Position numbers and translations under genes: made by a program. Below the pieces are notes generated by a model. It saw only the letters and a list, made by a program, of their open reading frames with translations, did no database searches and was not told the DNA's origin. A DNA stretch of 64,000 bases, from NCBI GenBank assembly GCA_034401795.1, contig CM067363.1:32840470-32904469 (forward strand), written 5' to 3'. Source of the stretch: Chaetoderma sp. LZ-2023a. Its lineage: Eukaryota; Mollusca; Caudofoveata; Chaetodermatida; Chaetodermatidae. This document shows, piece after piece, positions 20,776-33,076 of this stretch (position 1 is the first letter of the stretch; every line of letters begins with the position of its first letter).

Positions 20776-21738
20776 TTGTTGATGTGCCTCCGCCGCCTTG
20801 TGAATGGGAAGACGTCGAATGGGTTGTCAAATGGGTCGGTTGTTTCCGGTGTTGATGGATTGTCGCACGAGATGAGTTCCTCCCAGATCCATGTCTCCAC
20901 CTGAGAAACTTTCGCAATATTTATATAATGGTTTCTGTATGTCACGTTTATGAGATTGCACCAATCCAACTGTGACATGCAAATATATGTCATGCAGATG
21001 CTCCAGTAAATTATCAGAAGTTGTTGCTGGTGTTGGTGCAGTAGGGGTGTCTCCAGTGATATCACATCCACCAGATGGCCACAACGAACTCCTGGTACAA
21101 GAGTTATTGGGTCCATAGTGCCTTGAATACCTGGAATGGTATGTAATCCTTATTGCTGGTGTCCATGATCATTCGGGGACTGGCGTATTGTGAGGCGATT
21201 ATATATTCAGGGTTGGGTTCCAGCATAGGTCCGTGTGTGTGTTGTTTCCTAACTGTGGTGTGGTGACCCAAAATACTTTTTCCTGTCCCGGCTCAACTGT
21301 GGCCGTCGTTGCAAAAATCACTGCTCAAGTGTCGTATAGTGATGATTTCGGTCCAAGGGGTATACGCCAGACGTGTATGTCTAATTCCTGCTGTCTGCAA
21401 TGTATGACGGCTTCACTGGCACTGAGGAAATCAGAACCAAACAGGGCATCATTTTGAATAGAGGCAATGACAACTCGCTGTATGAATTGCATTTCCTTTA
21501 TCTGTGTTATGAGGTTTACTGTACCAGCCACGGGGACATCTGCTCCCGTAGCTGTTTGCAAAAATATGTTTGCAGGCCTAAGGGGTGGCTTCTTATGAGG
21601 TGGGATGCTCTTATACAAGCACTTGTTAAAGATGGTGATGGAAGCTCCAGTGTCAATGGTGGCACTGGTGGAAACGCCACTTAACAGACAAGCACACTTA
21701 TATATTACTTTGCGGAGTGCCTGTGGAAGAGTTTCCAA
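20776..21738 (-). pseudogene. Gypsy copy A: protease and linker
   Basis: 21,738-21,325 encodes the protease: SGVSTSATIDTGASITIFNK carries an intact DTG triad, and ALFGSDFLSASEAVIHC is the C-terminal motif. The frame then leads, after breaks, into a linker (MDPITLVPGVRCGHLVDVIS at 21,116) toward the RT. Copy B has the same protein with a mutated triad. An aspartyl protease at this position, between gag and RT, is the standard Ty3/Gypsy order. Confidence 0.88.
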
Positions 21739-24249
21739 TTATACTGTCTGAGGGATTGTTTATGGTGCAGTATCATCCTGTACATAGTCGGTCTGTTTCC
21801 GGATAGCTTCCATGAGTGCAGTTGGTGGCTGAGTGAGGAAGTGGCCAACACGTCGTCACTGCTGCTATGATTCAGTGTACTGTGAGTTGGTATATACAGT
21901 AGTGACAGAACTGGTGTGGTTGCAGATGAGGGCTACCTGTGTAAGCCACTTTCTACAATGCATCATGGGATGTTTGGTTGATGCGCAGAAGAAGCAGTGA
22001 TGTCGCGGTGGTTTCCCATCCTTCGAACAATGCTTCTTCTTGCGGATTCATGATGCTGAATGTTGACTACAGTCCGAGTCTCTAGTACTGCTGCTGCTGG
22101 ATGTAGTGGGTGATGCTGTTATGACATGTGAATTGCAAACCACCAAAGGGCATCAGGTGTTAAATGCCTTGGCGGTGGGTCATGGTGCTTGTATAAAGGT
22201 TGTTTCAGCGGAGGTGCTACAACCTACCACTGCCGTTTTACATAGGAAAGAGGGTTTGTTAGATATGGAGGTTGCGGGATCACAACCTCCGGCAGGGGGA
22301 GATGTCAGTGCCATGGATGCAGTGTGCATTGTTGGTACCGACATATAAGAAGCCGGGTGTGTGTGAGTGCATACTGTCGTGGAAGAGTGATTTGTCGTGT
22401 TGGCCACCTGATGTTGTTGTCCGGAGGCCACAATTGAGCCAGGTTGTAAGAGTGGGCACTGAAGTGACTCTGTAATTAGTGCCCGTTCTAGTTTAGTGGA
22501 GTCTCAGGCTGCGGTGTACATCAGTCAGGAGTAGGAGTTGTAGACAGAAGGTGATTTGGACATTGCTCCTTCCAGTGGCCTGGCTGACCACATCCAAAAC
22601 ATGTGTTTGGAGGCTGTGTAGTGATTACCGTACCTGTTACTGGTTGTGTTGTCGACTGTGTCACGATGGTGGTGCTGAGTGTGGTGACTAAGTTAGTGAG
22701 TGCGGAGATCTGTTTTGTTATCTCTTCTAACCTATCATGCATGTTCTGATGATTGCTATTATTGTGCTGGTTCTTGCATCCTGGGGCATTGTTGTGGACT
22801 CCGTGATGGGATTAGCCATGCCCTCTTCCTTTAGATGTGTGATTTTGACTGGTGGATTGTTATGACTGTGTTTGCGGGTCGGTTGCTGATGCGGATGCTG
22901 ATGCAGTTGGGTTGTCAGTTGTGATTAAGAGATTTGCATCGTTCACTCCATTCATTGGATGTAATTGACGGCGATTGTTTTTCTCCCGCCCCAAGAAATT
23001 CTCAATCTGGATCGCAGTTGCCATTAATGTGTGTAGGCTACCATGTTCTATGAGGAATAACCTTTCCTTGAGGCCGGGTTCTCTGCTTAATGCATCGATG
23101 AATGTATCCAGATGCAGATGTGTGACTCCCTCGTGATTCGTGCTGGGGTTGGTGCGAGTAACCAGTCACCAAATATGACTAGCTAACCCCGGTAGTGTCT
23201 CCCCAGCTCGTCTATGCAAGTTCTTGAGCTGTAGATAACTCGTTTCACCGAGGGCCATGTCCCCGAATCTCTCCAAGAACATGCTTTCCAGCTCCGTGTA
23301 TGTTGGCATGTGATCTGATCCCAAATCTGCCAGGACTTGGATTGCATTTCCTGACAGTTTTGCGTCCAGATATTCTCCCATTTATCGATCTGCCCGCCGA
23401 TTTGTACGACTAATTATTTCAAATTGACACATATAATTAGCCCAATCATTCTGCCCGCTAGATTCGGGAGGGAAAATGATCCGGCCATGGCCATGACATG
23501 GAGTTATAGGCGCAAATCCAGGTGGTGGTGCTGGGGAAACTGATGTGAAGGCGGATGCTGGTCTGCGTGTTGGTAGTGGTGCTGGTGGTAATTCCTGATG
23601 ATGTTCCCGATGATGCCGTGTCCGTGAGGGTGATTCCCGATGATAGTGTTGTGCACGATATGTAGGGTCCGCTGAATACCACCCTGATGCAGGTCCATAG
23701 ACGGGTTTTGGTCTATAGACTGGTGATGGTCTCCTGTGTAGATGATGTGGATGGTCTATTGGCTGTTGTGACAGGTATTCCTCATACATAGGCAGTCCAG
23801 GAGACTGATGGGGATGGTGCGTGCTGTGCGATGCCATTCTTCTGGAACATTGTTGAAAGGGAGGTGCCGCATCTCTCGGCTCATATCATGGTACCGATGG
23901 ATAGTAGGGTGACGACGTACGTATCTGTGGGACATGGTGCATGGGTTGAAGGCCAGTGGCCACCCTGTGATGACGCTGATGAATATAATGGCTGTGAAGC
24001 AATAGTTTGCCCCTGTAGGGGTCTGTGTCATGGTTGACCGCGATCTGGCATAGATGTTGGGTGCCTATCGCGGATATCCGTCAATGTGATGTATTGAGTA
24101 CCCACCTGCGAGGCATCGCAGAATGTCCCCTCGCTGATCGGCGAAAACTCTCTCATCGTTCTCCCATCATATGATGATACTTCCATATCTAAAGAGTGCT
24201 GACTGTCTAATGAAGGAGACTGAAACGTGTGTGTGTTGAGCGTTGGCAT
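21739..24249 (-). pseudogene. Gypsy copy A: gag
   Basis: The likely start is the ATG at 24,249 (MPTLNTHTFQSPS), 37 bp after the primer site, the same spacing as in copy B. Pro/His/Ser-rich N-terminal sequence follows in shifting frames (YRPKPVYGPASGWYSADPTY at 23,837-23,382), then a capsid-like helical part (LERFGDMALGETSYLQLKNL at 23,381-23,166), then a CCHC knuckle CFGCGQPGHWKEQC at 22,601-22,560. Up to protease at 21,738 lies a Thr/Ser-rich segment. Multiple frameshifts and stops make it non-functional. Confidence 0.82.
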
Positions 24250-24268
24250 GGGGTCACTTCTCATTCGG

Positions 24269-24286
24269 GCCCAACATCGGGTGCCA
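24269..24286 (-). promoter_or_regulatory. Primer binding site of Gypsy copy A
   Basis: The minus strand reads TGGCACCCGATGTTGGGC, two bases after the LTR end CTACA. It differs in a few bases from the copy B site TGGCGCCCAATGTGGGGC. Such sites are typical for tRNA-Lys priming. Confidence 0.75.
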
Positions 24287-24288
24287 CT

Positions 24289-24556
24289 TGTAGCTTGTGG
24301 GGGTATGTGCTGGTCCATTATATTGCTCCACACCATTGCACATGTACAGGATGCGCAGGAGGGTTGGTTAGCCACGGTTCTCAGGGTTATGGATCCTGTA
24401 TCATGACTCTCTGGAAGGTACAAAGACCAGCTTCTAGAGTCAGTGGAACGATGACGTTCCAGTGGGGCCGTGCGACCATTGCCATCAAGATTGAGCCTCA
24501 CGGTCCTATCCCAACTGTCTGTGTCACCGATATGTCAGTCCATAACCTAATTTAGA
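24289..24556 (-). mobile_element. Gypsy copy A: 5' LTR, inner part
   Basis: Homologous over about 270 bp to 27,911-28,198 (for example GGTGACACA, GTTGGGA, CAATCTTG, GGTCGCAC). Frames over it that look like gag lie in LTR sequence and are not coding. The match to copy B stops at ATTCTAAATT at about 24,556, exactly where a LINE begins, so the outer LTR part is missing or was replaced. Confidence 0.75.
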
Positions 24557-25869
24557 ATCATCATTCTTCGTCAACCCTACTAACACCGAAGAGATCTTTA
24601 ACGTTCTAAACAAACTCAACCCAGCCAAAAGTGCCGGAATCGATGGCTTTATGTGGCGCATTTATAAAACCTGTGTTATGGATATCCTTATCCCACTTAG
24701 TCACATTTGCAACTTATCCCTAGCACAAGGCATTTTCCCATCAAGACTAAAAATAGCACGTGTTACACCAATTTATAAAGCCAAGGATTCTTATTACTTC
24801 TCAAACTACAGGCCAGTCTACATAGTTCCACTTTTCTCCAAGTTGCTAGAGCGCCTAATGTACAATCGACTGACAAATTACCTGGACAAAAAGTCAATTT
24901 TATACAAATCGCAATATAGATTTCGTGAGAAACATTCAACAATGCATGCAATAGCCGAAATGACAGAAAACATTTTTGAATCACTGGAAAAAAACAAAGT
25001 ATAATAAGCATTTTCTTGGACCTTTCAAAAGCTTTCGACACTATCAACCACCAGATCTTACTAGAAAAGCTTGCCTATTATGGTATAAGAGGCAGTGCAC
25101 TCACCTGGTTCCAGAAATACCTAAGTAAAAGAACACAATGCGTACAATATAATGAGATATGATCTGACAACAAGCAATTAACTTGTGGTGTTCCTCAAGG
25201 ATCTATTCTTGGCCCTCTGCTGTTCCTTCTTTACACGAATGATCTACCTAACATATGCAAGCACATGCCATTAATACTGTTCGCTGATGACACAAATGCT
25301 TTTTGCTGTGATGACAACATAGACACCTTATACAAAAAGCAAATAAGGAAATGGAAGAAATTACTGACTGGTTTTCAATAAACAAATTATCGTTGAAAGT
25401 TGACAAAACAAATTATATGTTATTTACAAATCTCAAACTAAAAAAAGATGAAATTCCAAAAATCTACATAAACAAAAAAGAAATTGAGGACGCCCCATTT
25501 GCCAAATTTTTGGGAGTATATTTGAATAAACATTTGACCTGGGCCAAACAAATCGAGACTGTAACAACAAAGGTGGCAAGAGGCATAGGTGCCACACAAA
25601 GACTAACACCTTACATGACACCAGCTACAATTAAAACTCTATACTGCACCCTTGTTCTTCCGCATCTCACCTGCTGTAATGCTATCTGGACGAATACAAA
25701 CAAAAGCAACCTAACAAAACTACAAAGTCTGCAGAAGAAGGCACTAAAACTCTTTTCTAAACCAGCAAAGGGCCAGAATATATTCAAGTCAGAAAAGCTA
25801 TTAAAACTAACGGACATAGGCAAACTACAGATATATACCATTGTAAAGGCGTTTCACACTTCCGCATAA
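24557..25869 (+). pseudogene. LINE reverse transcriptase (Jockey/CR1/Rex1-like), both ends truncated
   Basis: The plus strand reads NVLNKLNPAKSAGIDGFMW, IARVTPIYKAKDSYYFSNYR and a palm with [15 protein letters not shown], then [28 protein letters not shown] (catalytic FADD box) and [17 protein letters not shown]. 25,351-25,869 continues with FLGVYLNKHLTWAKQIE and PHLTCCNAIWTNT, ending IVKAFHTSA where homology stops. Frameshifts near 25,003 and 25,340 and a stop in EI*SDN break it. Its 5' end abuts the LTR of Gypsy copy A, so it may have inserted into that LTR. Confidence 0.88.
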
Positions 25870-27910
25870 ATGATGATTTAGTTACAGAGACTATCTAATA
25901 GATGTTACTTCACTGCTCTGCTTCACTGTCCTGAGCTTGTACCGTATCTACCCTGGAGTCAGCATGCAGAGACCTTCATGCGGAAACCGGCTGCGGAGAT
26001 CTGCATGTGGAAACTTGTTAGCCTCAGAGAATGTGTCAACTCATGCTATGAATATGTTAGCGCCTCAATTTCAGTAACGTAGTAGCCTTTTCCGTGCAAG
26101 TGACTATTAGGTACTCAACTAGCTATACATAGCATATATTTTATTATTATTTATTTCCGTATATGGTACTGATTACTAATAGGTACCTTCCCGGTCCTAA
26201 GACTGCAAGTTATAATTTCTTTATTACTCTTCATATTATTCTTATTTACTGTAGGTGCTTTAACTAACCACACCGTTTAGGTCTATCAACCTGATATTTA
26301 ATGCCTTATTAATTATTATATAAATTGTCATTGCTCATTGCATTAGTTAGTTATATATGTATGGCAGGTAGCCATTCTGTTGATATGTTTTGTTTAATTG
26401 TAGAAAACTTGGACTGCAGTACGCTAGCAGATTCTAAACAGCAACATTACACCCGCACCACTTTTTCCTGCCATCATCGCTTACACTGAGGGTGCTGTCC
26501 ATGCTCTGATTGTTTGAGCCCGGCATGCTACCGACTAAACCTTACTATTCAGTGTGATAGGATAGGTTAAAATGGTTAGGGACAATCTCTTTGTTAGGAG
26601 ACATATAGTGTACGCCTCTTATCCAGTTGTTGCGATAATGTAGCCCAGCACTCCGGCAAGGTTGTGTAAAATTGGCCAAATACCTATATGGCCTCGTGTA
26701 TATCAAGTCATTGTCTCTTTCCACGATCCACCGGCCTTATGGCTTTATAAATGTTTGGACGTCCCATCAGCACGTTGATCTGATCCGACCCTGGGAAACT
26801 ATCGGTTTCCGAGCGGTGATGGTTAAAGTGCTGATTTACATGCATCTCCCCCATATCCTCGGATACTTGTTAGCTAGATAACCCTGCCAACGAAGGGAAA
26901 CACTGCGAAAACATATAGTTATAAACGTGAGCTTATTTATCAGCCCACGGTGCATATCTAGGTACATTTGAAATTAATCCTATTGACAGGTCAAAAGTTT
27001 GATCCGTAGGAAGTGGTGACGGAGGAGACGTGCATCTCCATCCAACTCGTCAGAGTGTCTGGGAAGGATCTTGGAATCTGCCACGCCCTCACGGGAAGGA
27101 TGCTCGCGATGGATATTCGCCTCTCTATCCCCGCCTTAACGATATGTCAGTGATCAAACTTGCTTATGTGAAATGTACCCATTATCCAGGTGATGTTTTA
27201 TGTGGTTGCGGAGCAAGCTAGCCAGATTTTCATAAAATTTGGATGCGTTGTGATGTGACATGTACGCATGCTGTCGGTGGAGGTAGATGCTTTTTTGAAG
27301 CGATCTACTGGAAGCTAGGCGTCTGCGCCAATTGGACAGCTGTATCTAATGATAGGTAGGAATCCCAGCCACTTGCAGCCAAAGCTAGTTTTCGTTTCTA
27401 ACAACTAATTGGGAGGTTAGATTGTAGCAGAAGGCCCACATAAATAAAGCGGCATCTACCAATACAGCATCTTGAAACTACATAAGACGGTGATGGGGGG
27501 AATTCTTCAGAAATCGCTCATTCCGCCTTCACGTAAACCAGTATGCATCACGTTGATTATGGCTTCACTAGGATTTTTCAGCACTTACCATTTTCTGTTG
27601 TATAAAAGAGTGGCCCTTTTTGTCAACTCTTTTCCTCCACTTCGGCATCGAAGGAATTTTCCTGTGGCAGAGGCCCGCACTCACAACAGTGAGAATTCCT
27701 GTGATGGAGGCCCGCACGAGGCACCTTCCTCTCGCACCATCATGAAACATTCGGTGACGGAGACCCACGCGAGGCACTTTCCTCTCGCAGCAACATTGTT
27801 CTCTCTGTGTATATTAGGGGTATGTTAACTTATATTAAGTTACTCAGTGATCTCGCGTTAAACGATTCACCTTGTTTGTATTGTACTTATTTATATTTCT
27901 AGTATATTAT
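25870..27910. other. No gene recognised
   Basis: A stretch of about 2 kb with short frames only. Near 27,660-27,790 a segment with GAGGCCCGCAC and GAGGCAC/CTTTCCTCTCGCA phrases is repeated about every 58 bp. The right end probably holds the outer part of the Gypsy copy B LTR, but with no second copy to compare I cannot mark its start. Confidence 0.45.
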
Positions 27911-28198
27911 TCTAAATTGGCCCATTCTCCAAATTAGTATGGATAGACACACCGGTGACACAAATAGTTGGGACAACACTGTGTTGTTCAATCTTGGTGG
28001 CATTGGTCGCACAGCCCCACTGGAACATCAGTGTTCCACCGGCTCTAGAAGTCTATCTTTGTACACCATGGAGAGACATTATATGGGATCCGCAACCCCA
28101 AGATGCGCAGCTAACCAGCCATCTTGGTCATCGCACACTTGTGGTGCAATGGGCAGATATCTATCGGCGGACTAGCACATACCCCCCCCATGAGTACA
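27911..28198 (+). mobile_element. Gypsy copy B: 5' LTR, inner part
   Basis: Homologous to the LTR of copy A and ending in GAGTACA at 28,198, followed by GG and the primer site. The LTR start is not located; it is at or left of 27,911. Confidence 0.75.
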
Positions 28199-28200
28199 GG

Positions 28201-28218
28201 TGGCGCCCAATGTGGGGC
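28201..28218 (+). promoter_or_regulatory. Primer binding site of Gypsy copy B
   Basis: TGGCGCCCAATGTGGGGC, one base off the widely used tRNA-Lys primer site form TGGCGCCCAACGTGGGGC. It fixes the LTR/internal boundary and shows that open frames starting left of it are not gag. Confidence 0.85.
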
Positions 28219-28237
28219 TCGGTCGAGAAGTGAACCC

Positions 28238-30061
28238 ATGCCTACACTCACCAACCACGAGTTTCAGTCTCCATCCGACAGTCAGTATTCCATCGATTTA
28301 GAGGTAGCATCATATGATGGATGTACTGCTCGCATGCTCGCCGACAATGTCACAAATTTAAACATGACATGGTGGAACGACCAGCACCGCCTCAACACGA
28401 GTTCTCACCGATCAGCGAGGGGACATTCAGCAATGCCTCGCAGGTGGGAACTCAATACATCACCGTATCTGATCTCCGCGATATGCTACCACCATCTACA
28501 TCAGATCGTGGACAACTGCTTCAAAGACCCTTTATGGGGGCAACCACAACATTCACGACCATTATGTTCACCAACGTCATCAATGGGTGATCAGTGGCCG
28601 GATACTCATGTACCATATCCCGTATCACCTCCTTATCATGCACCCTCTCCTTATTATCCATCGGGACAGCGAGCGTTACGAACCGGAGGATATGGCTACA
28701 CCATTAGCAATACATCAGGCAACGTACACATCATTCACGTCAGTCACCTGCACCACCTTCGTATGAGGAAAATGTTTCACAGTATCAGGAACGTCCACGT
28801 CGTCTACACAACATGCCTCTACCAGTCTATAGACCTACACCTGTCTATGGACCCGCATCAGGGCGGTATTCAGCAGAACCAATGTACTGTGCAACACATC
28901 AACGAGAATTGCCTTCACAGATGTGTCAGCATCGTCAGGGACATCGACGAGCAACACCACCACCACCACCTACATGTCCACCCACATCCGCATTCTCACC
29001 AGTTTCGCCAGCACCACCACCAGGTTTTTCACCAATTACTTCTCCACGAGGACATGACCAGATCATTCTCCACCCCCCCCCCCCCCCGCTTCGAATTTAT
29101 CAGGGAGATTGATTGGGCTAATTACAAAGTTTAATTCGATATAAGTAGGACAAACCGGTCGAGTAATTGACAGATGGGACAGTATTTAGCCACAAAGTTG
29201 TCCGGAAAAGCATTGCAAATACTGGCAGACTAGGGCACAGCCTACACACCATCCTACACAGAACTGGAGAACGCATTGTCGGAAAGATTCGGTGATACAG
29301 CCCTCAGAGAAACAAGTCGGCTTCAACTAAAGAATCTACATCGATGCTCGGAGGAAACATTGCCGGAATTAGTGAGTCGCATCCATTGTCTTGTTACCCA
29401 CGCATACCCCAGCACAAATATCGAAGGCATAACACATCTACATCTTGACACTTTTATAGATGCGTTGAGTGGAGAGCCCACCGTTAAAGAAAAACTGTTT
29501 CTCATGGAGCATGGCAGCCTCCAACAACTCATGGCTACCGCGGTTCAGATTGAGAACTTCTTGGAGCGGGAGAAAAATAATCTCTGCCAACTGCATCAAA
29601 TTAATGAGATAAACAATGTTAATGTCGCAACTACAACCGAATCAAACCCTACATCCACAAACACCACCAACAATGAACAACACGCGCAATCAGAAAACCC
29701 TGGTCAAAATCACGCATCTAGAGGGAGAAGGCATGGCCAATCCCATCGCAGGAGCCACAACAACACCCAAGGACACGGGAACAAGCACAACAATAGCAAT
29801 AGACCAAACATGCATGACAGATTAGAAGAGATAAGTAAACAGATCTCCGCACTCGCCAATCTCGTAACGACACTCAGCACCACTGTCGCAACACAATCCC
29901 CCACTAGACTGCAATCAACCACAGCATCAGCACCGCCACCAAACATGTGCTTTGGATGTGGTGAGCCAGGCGATTGGAGGGAACGATGTCCAACATGTCC
30001 TCCATCTACAACTCCAACCGCTGACCGACGTACCCTGCAGCCAGAGAATCTGTCAAACTAG
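28238..30061 (+). pseudogene. Gypsy copy B: gag
   Basis: Starts at ATG 28,238 (MPTLTNHEFQSPS), then runs through frame changes with EFSPISEGTFSNASQVGTQY and YRPTPVYGPASGRYSAEP to a capsid-like region starting about 29,276 (SERFGDTALRETSRLQLKNL; EHGSLQQLMATAVQIENFLE). The C-terminal part (29,616-29,990) is Asn/Thr/His-rich and ends in a zinc knuckle at 29,948-29,989 that reads CFGCGEPGDWRERC: the conserved His is Asp. A C homopolymer at 29,071-29,087 likely causes one frameshift. Confidence 0.85.
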
Positions 30062-30780
30062 CACGGGCACCGATTACAGAGCCACTTCGGTGCCCATCCC
30101 TACAAATCATCTCAACTGCAGCCTCTGAACGACTATGTCAGGCGGCCACACCTACTCATCAACATATTCCTACAACATCCTACATTCACCCGCACACGGC
30201 TTCTATATCGATGCCTACGATGCACACTGCATCCACAGCACTGCCATCTTCCCCCTGCAGAAAATGTGACCCAACACTTTCCGCATCTGCACAACCTTCT
30301 TTCCTATGTAAAACGGCAGTGGTAGGTTGTAGCACCTACGCTGAAACAACATTTTTGCAAGCAACACATCCCACCGCCATTAACACCCGGTGTCCTTTGG
30401 TGGTTTGCAACTCACAGCCTGTTACCGCCACATCACCTACATGCACCATCAGCTGTGATTCCAAGGAAAGTACCCATTCAACACCATGGATCCACAAGAA
30501 GAAATATCGTACAAAGAAAAGAAATGTCCCACAATGACGTTGCTTCTGCGCATCAACTAAACATCACATGGCACATTGTAAGAAGTGGCTCACATAGGTT
30601 GCCCTTCTCCGAGAATGTGAGAATCCTAGCCGCACTGCAGTATACACCAACACAGCGTACACAAAATCAGCAACAACGCCACCACCACCACTGCTACTCC
30701 TGACCCCATCGTCACCTAAGCAATCACAGCAGCAGCGACAATGAGTCAGCCCTTTCCATACTCAGCCACCAATTGCACTC
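30062..30780 (+). pseudogene. Gypsy copy B: gag-protease junction
   Basis: Thr/Ser-rich translation collinear with copy A (ASYMSVPTMHTAS in A, PTMHTASTALPSS here; CKTAVVGCST in both). Broken in several frames, no domain of its own. Confidence 0.6.
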
Positions 30781-31644
30781 ATGGAAGCTATCCGGAAACT
30801 AGCCGACTATATACAGAATGATACTGCACCACCATCACTGCCTCAAATGGTATCATTGGAGACTCCTCCGCAGGCTCACCGCAAAGTGACATATAAATGT
30901 GCCTGTCTATTTAGCGGAATTTCCACCAGTGCCACTGTGGACACTAGCACCTCCATCACCGTCTTTAACAAGCGCTTATATGAGAGCATCCCACCTCATA
31001 AGAAGCATCCCCTTAGGCCTACAAACATCTTTTTACAAACAGCTACGGGAGCAGATGTACACGTGGCTGGCATAGTAAACCTTGTAATACAGATAGAGGA
31101 GATGCAATTCATACAGCGAGTTGTTATCGCCTCTATCCAAAATGATGCCCTGCTCGGTTCTGATTTCCTCAGTGCCAGCGAAGCCATCATACATTGTAAA
31201 CAACAGGAACTAGACATATACGGCTGATGGATACCCCTTGGACTGGAGTCATCATTATATGATGCGCGTGCAGTGATATTAGCCACAGTTGAGCCAGGAC
31301 AGGAGGGGATCTTGTGGGCCACTGCACCACAATTAGGAAACAACACAGCCATACCAGAACCCTACCCTGAATACATGCTTGCCTCACCATGCGCCAGTCC
31401 CTGCATCATCGTGGATACCACCAACAAAGATTACATACCTTTTCGGGTATTCAATGGTACTGTGGACCCAATAACATTTGAACCAGAAGTCTGTTGTGGC
31501 CATTTGGTGGATGTGATATCACTGAAAACAGCTCCAACCGCAAACACAACAACAACAATGTCTAATGATTTGCCCGAACATTCACATGAACTATATTTGC
31601 GTGCCACATTTGGATTGATGCAATCCCAAAAATTACAAATGTGA
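30781..31644 (+). pseudogene. Gypsy copy B: protease and linker
   Basis: 30,781-31,227 encodes the protease, 148 codons long, including SGISTSATVDTSTSITVFNK: the catalytic DTG of copy A is DTS here. The C-terminal motif LLGSDFLSASEAIIHC is intact. The frame ends at TGA 31,225. 31,273-31,644 is the linker (EPEVCCGHLVDVIS), matching copy A. Confidence 0.88.
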
Positions 31645-31744
31645 AAATTACTTCACAAATATTGTGATAGTTTCTCATCGGGAGACATGGTCCTCAGAGA
31701 AACTCATCTAGTACGACACTCCATCGACACCGGAAACAACTGAC

Positions 31745-32539
31745 CCATACATCAACCCATTAGATGTCTCCTGATTCATAAGGAAGTGGAGGCACACCAA
31801 CAGGTAGAGGTCATGTTGCGGACCGGAATAATTGAGCCATCAGCATCCCCCTGAGCCAGCCCTATAGTACTAGCAAGCAAAAAGGATGGTTCTTTGTGGT
31901 TTTGTATAGACTACCGCCGCCTTAATGATCTTAGTGTCAAAGACACTTATCTGTTGCCTTGGATAGATCAGGCCTTAGATTCATTGTCCGTACCCTTGAT
32001 TTAGCTAGTGGGTACTGGCAGGTAGCCATGGATGAGGCTGACATGGAGAAGACCGCGTTCGTCTGTAGGGATGGTCTTTTTCAGTTCCACAAGATGCCCA
32101 ACGGTTTGTGCAATGCTCCTGGAACTTTCGGGCATCTCATTGAGCAGGTATTAACCACCCTGCAATGGTAAATCTGTCTGTGTTACATTGACGATGTAAT
32201 CGTCTTTGGTCCAACATTTCCAATTTAGACACCGTGCTTTCAAATTTCCGCATGGCGAACTTAAAGCTCAAACCAAAGAAATGTCATCTCTTCAGACAGA
32301 ACGTCGAGTTCCTGGGACACATCATATCTGGTGATGGAGTGGCTACCCAACCATCAAAAACAAAAGCCATGGCAGAGTGGCATACCCCCAGCTGTGTCAC
32401 AGAAACTAGGAGCTTCCTTGGTCTCTGTTAATACTATCGTCGATACATCTGTCATTTCAGTGAGATTGCATCACCTCTCTGCAAGATCACCGAAAAGGAT
32501 CGACCCTTCGAGTGGACGAGTGAGTGTGAAAGTTCCTTC
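31745..32539 (+). pseudogene. Gypsy copy B: reverse transcriptase and start of RNase H
   Basis: Plus-strand pieces: TGIIEPSASP, IDYRRLNDLSVKDTYLLPW, LDLASGYWQVAMDE, VCRDGLFQFHKMPNGLCNAP, CYIDDVIVFG (catalytic YxDD) and LKPKKCHLFRQNVEFLGHII, ending with ITEKDRPFEWTSECESSF at 32,539. At that point the Polinton terminal repeat starts. A stop after TLQW, a frameshift after ALDSLS and another near 32,215 disable the gene. Confidence 0.92.
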
Positions 32540-33000
32540 AGTAGTATAGCCGGTATTAGAAAAATACCACCTCCCCGAGCACCTCCCTCAACTGGATTTC
32601 CATTTAGACAACTGGATTTCCATTTATAAAAATGACCATGGCCAAGAATATAAAACTCCCGTGTGGACCCCACTGTCCGGGAGAACCACAAATAGATACA
32701 AGATACCCAGGTCCTACACCCATCAGCCCGATCATCGTGGCAGACCCCAGGAGTCTTATTGCTAAGTTCCAGCAGTTCATCAGTCTCGTTGAGGATATGA
32801 TCATCGTGGCAGACCTCCCTCCACAGGCAACCGTTCCGTGATCCGCGACTCCAACCGCCCACTCAATTCCTGAGGCATAGGTTGTGAGGGCCACCACGGA
32901 ATGGCTGCCAGGGAGGTAGGATCATCCCGACACTACTACTACCAGGGGCTGAACGCCCATTTAGAGACAAGCCTCCACAGTGATATACACAACTAATCGC
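32540..33000. repeat. Polinton left terminal inverted repeat, with internal insertion
   Basis: Outer part 32,540-32,625 (ATACCACCTCCC; CTCAACTGGATTTCCATTTA) and inner part 32,867-33,000 (GGCATAGGTTGTGAGGGCC; GCTGCCAGGGAGGTAGGATC; CCCGACACTACTACT; CTGAACGCCCATTTAGAGAC) match, inverted, the right end at 49,420-49,630. Between them lies about 240 bp that has no counterpart on the right. ACTGGATTTCCATTTA is duplicated at the left border of that insertion. Confidence 0.85.
32626..32866 (+). pseudogene. Fragment of the element's own gene inside the left terminal repeat
   Basis: A short frame reads IIVADPRSLIAKFQQ, then FISLVEDMIIVAD. The gene at 36,077-37,369 contains FISLVEDM, SIAADPSSLIAKFHQ in that order. 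The fragment therefore derives from that gene (about residues 292-315) or a relative of it, and its order suggests a tandem duplication of about 75 bp before or during capture. DNA identity is visible too (AGTCTTATTGCTAAGTTCCA is in both). Confidence 0.8.
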
Positions 33001-33076
33001 CATCAACCACAGGGCCGGCCTCTCTCTATTTTGTGTAGGCTCAGACAAACACATAGTCTCTGCCAGAGTCGCATCG

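Noticed and set aside
24249-24501. Start of gag at 24,501 in Gypsy copy A, and at 27,939 or 28,124 in copy B
   Set aside because: The primer sites at 24,269-24,286 and 28,201-28,218 show that these upstream parts are LTR. The gag start must be after the primer site.
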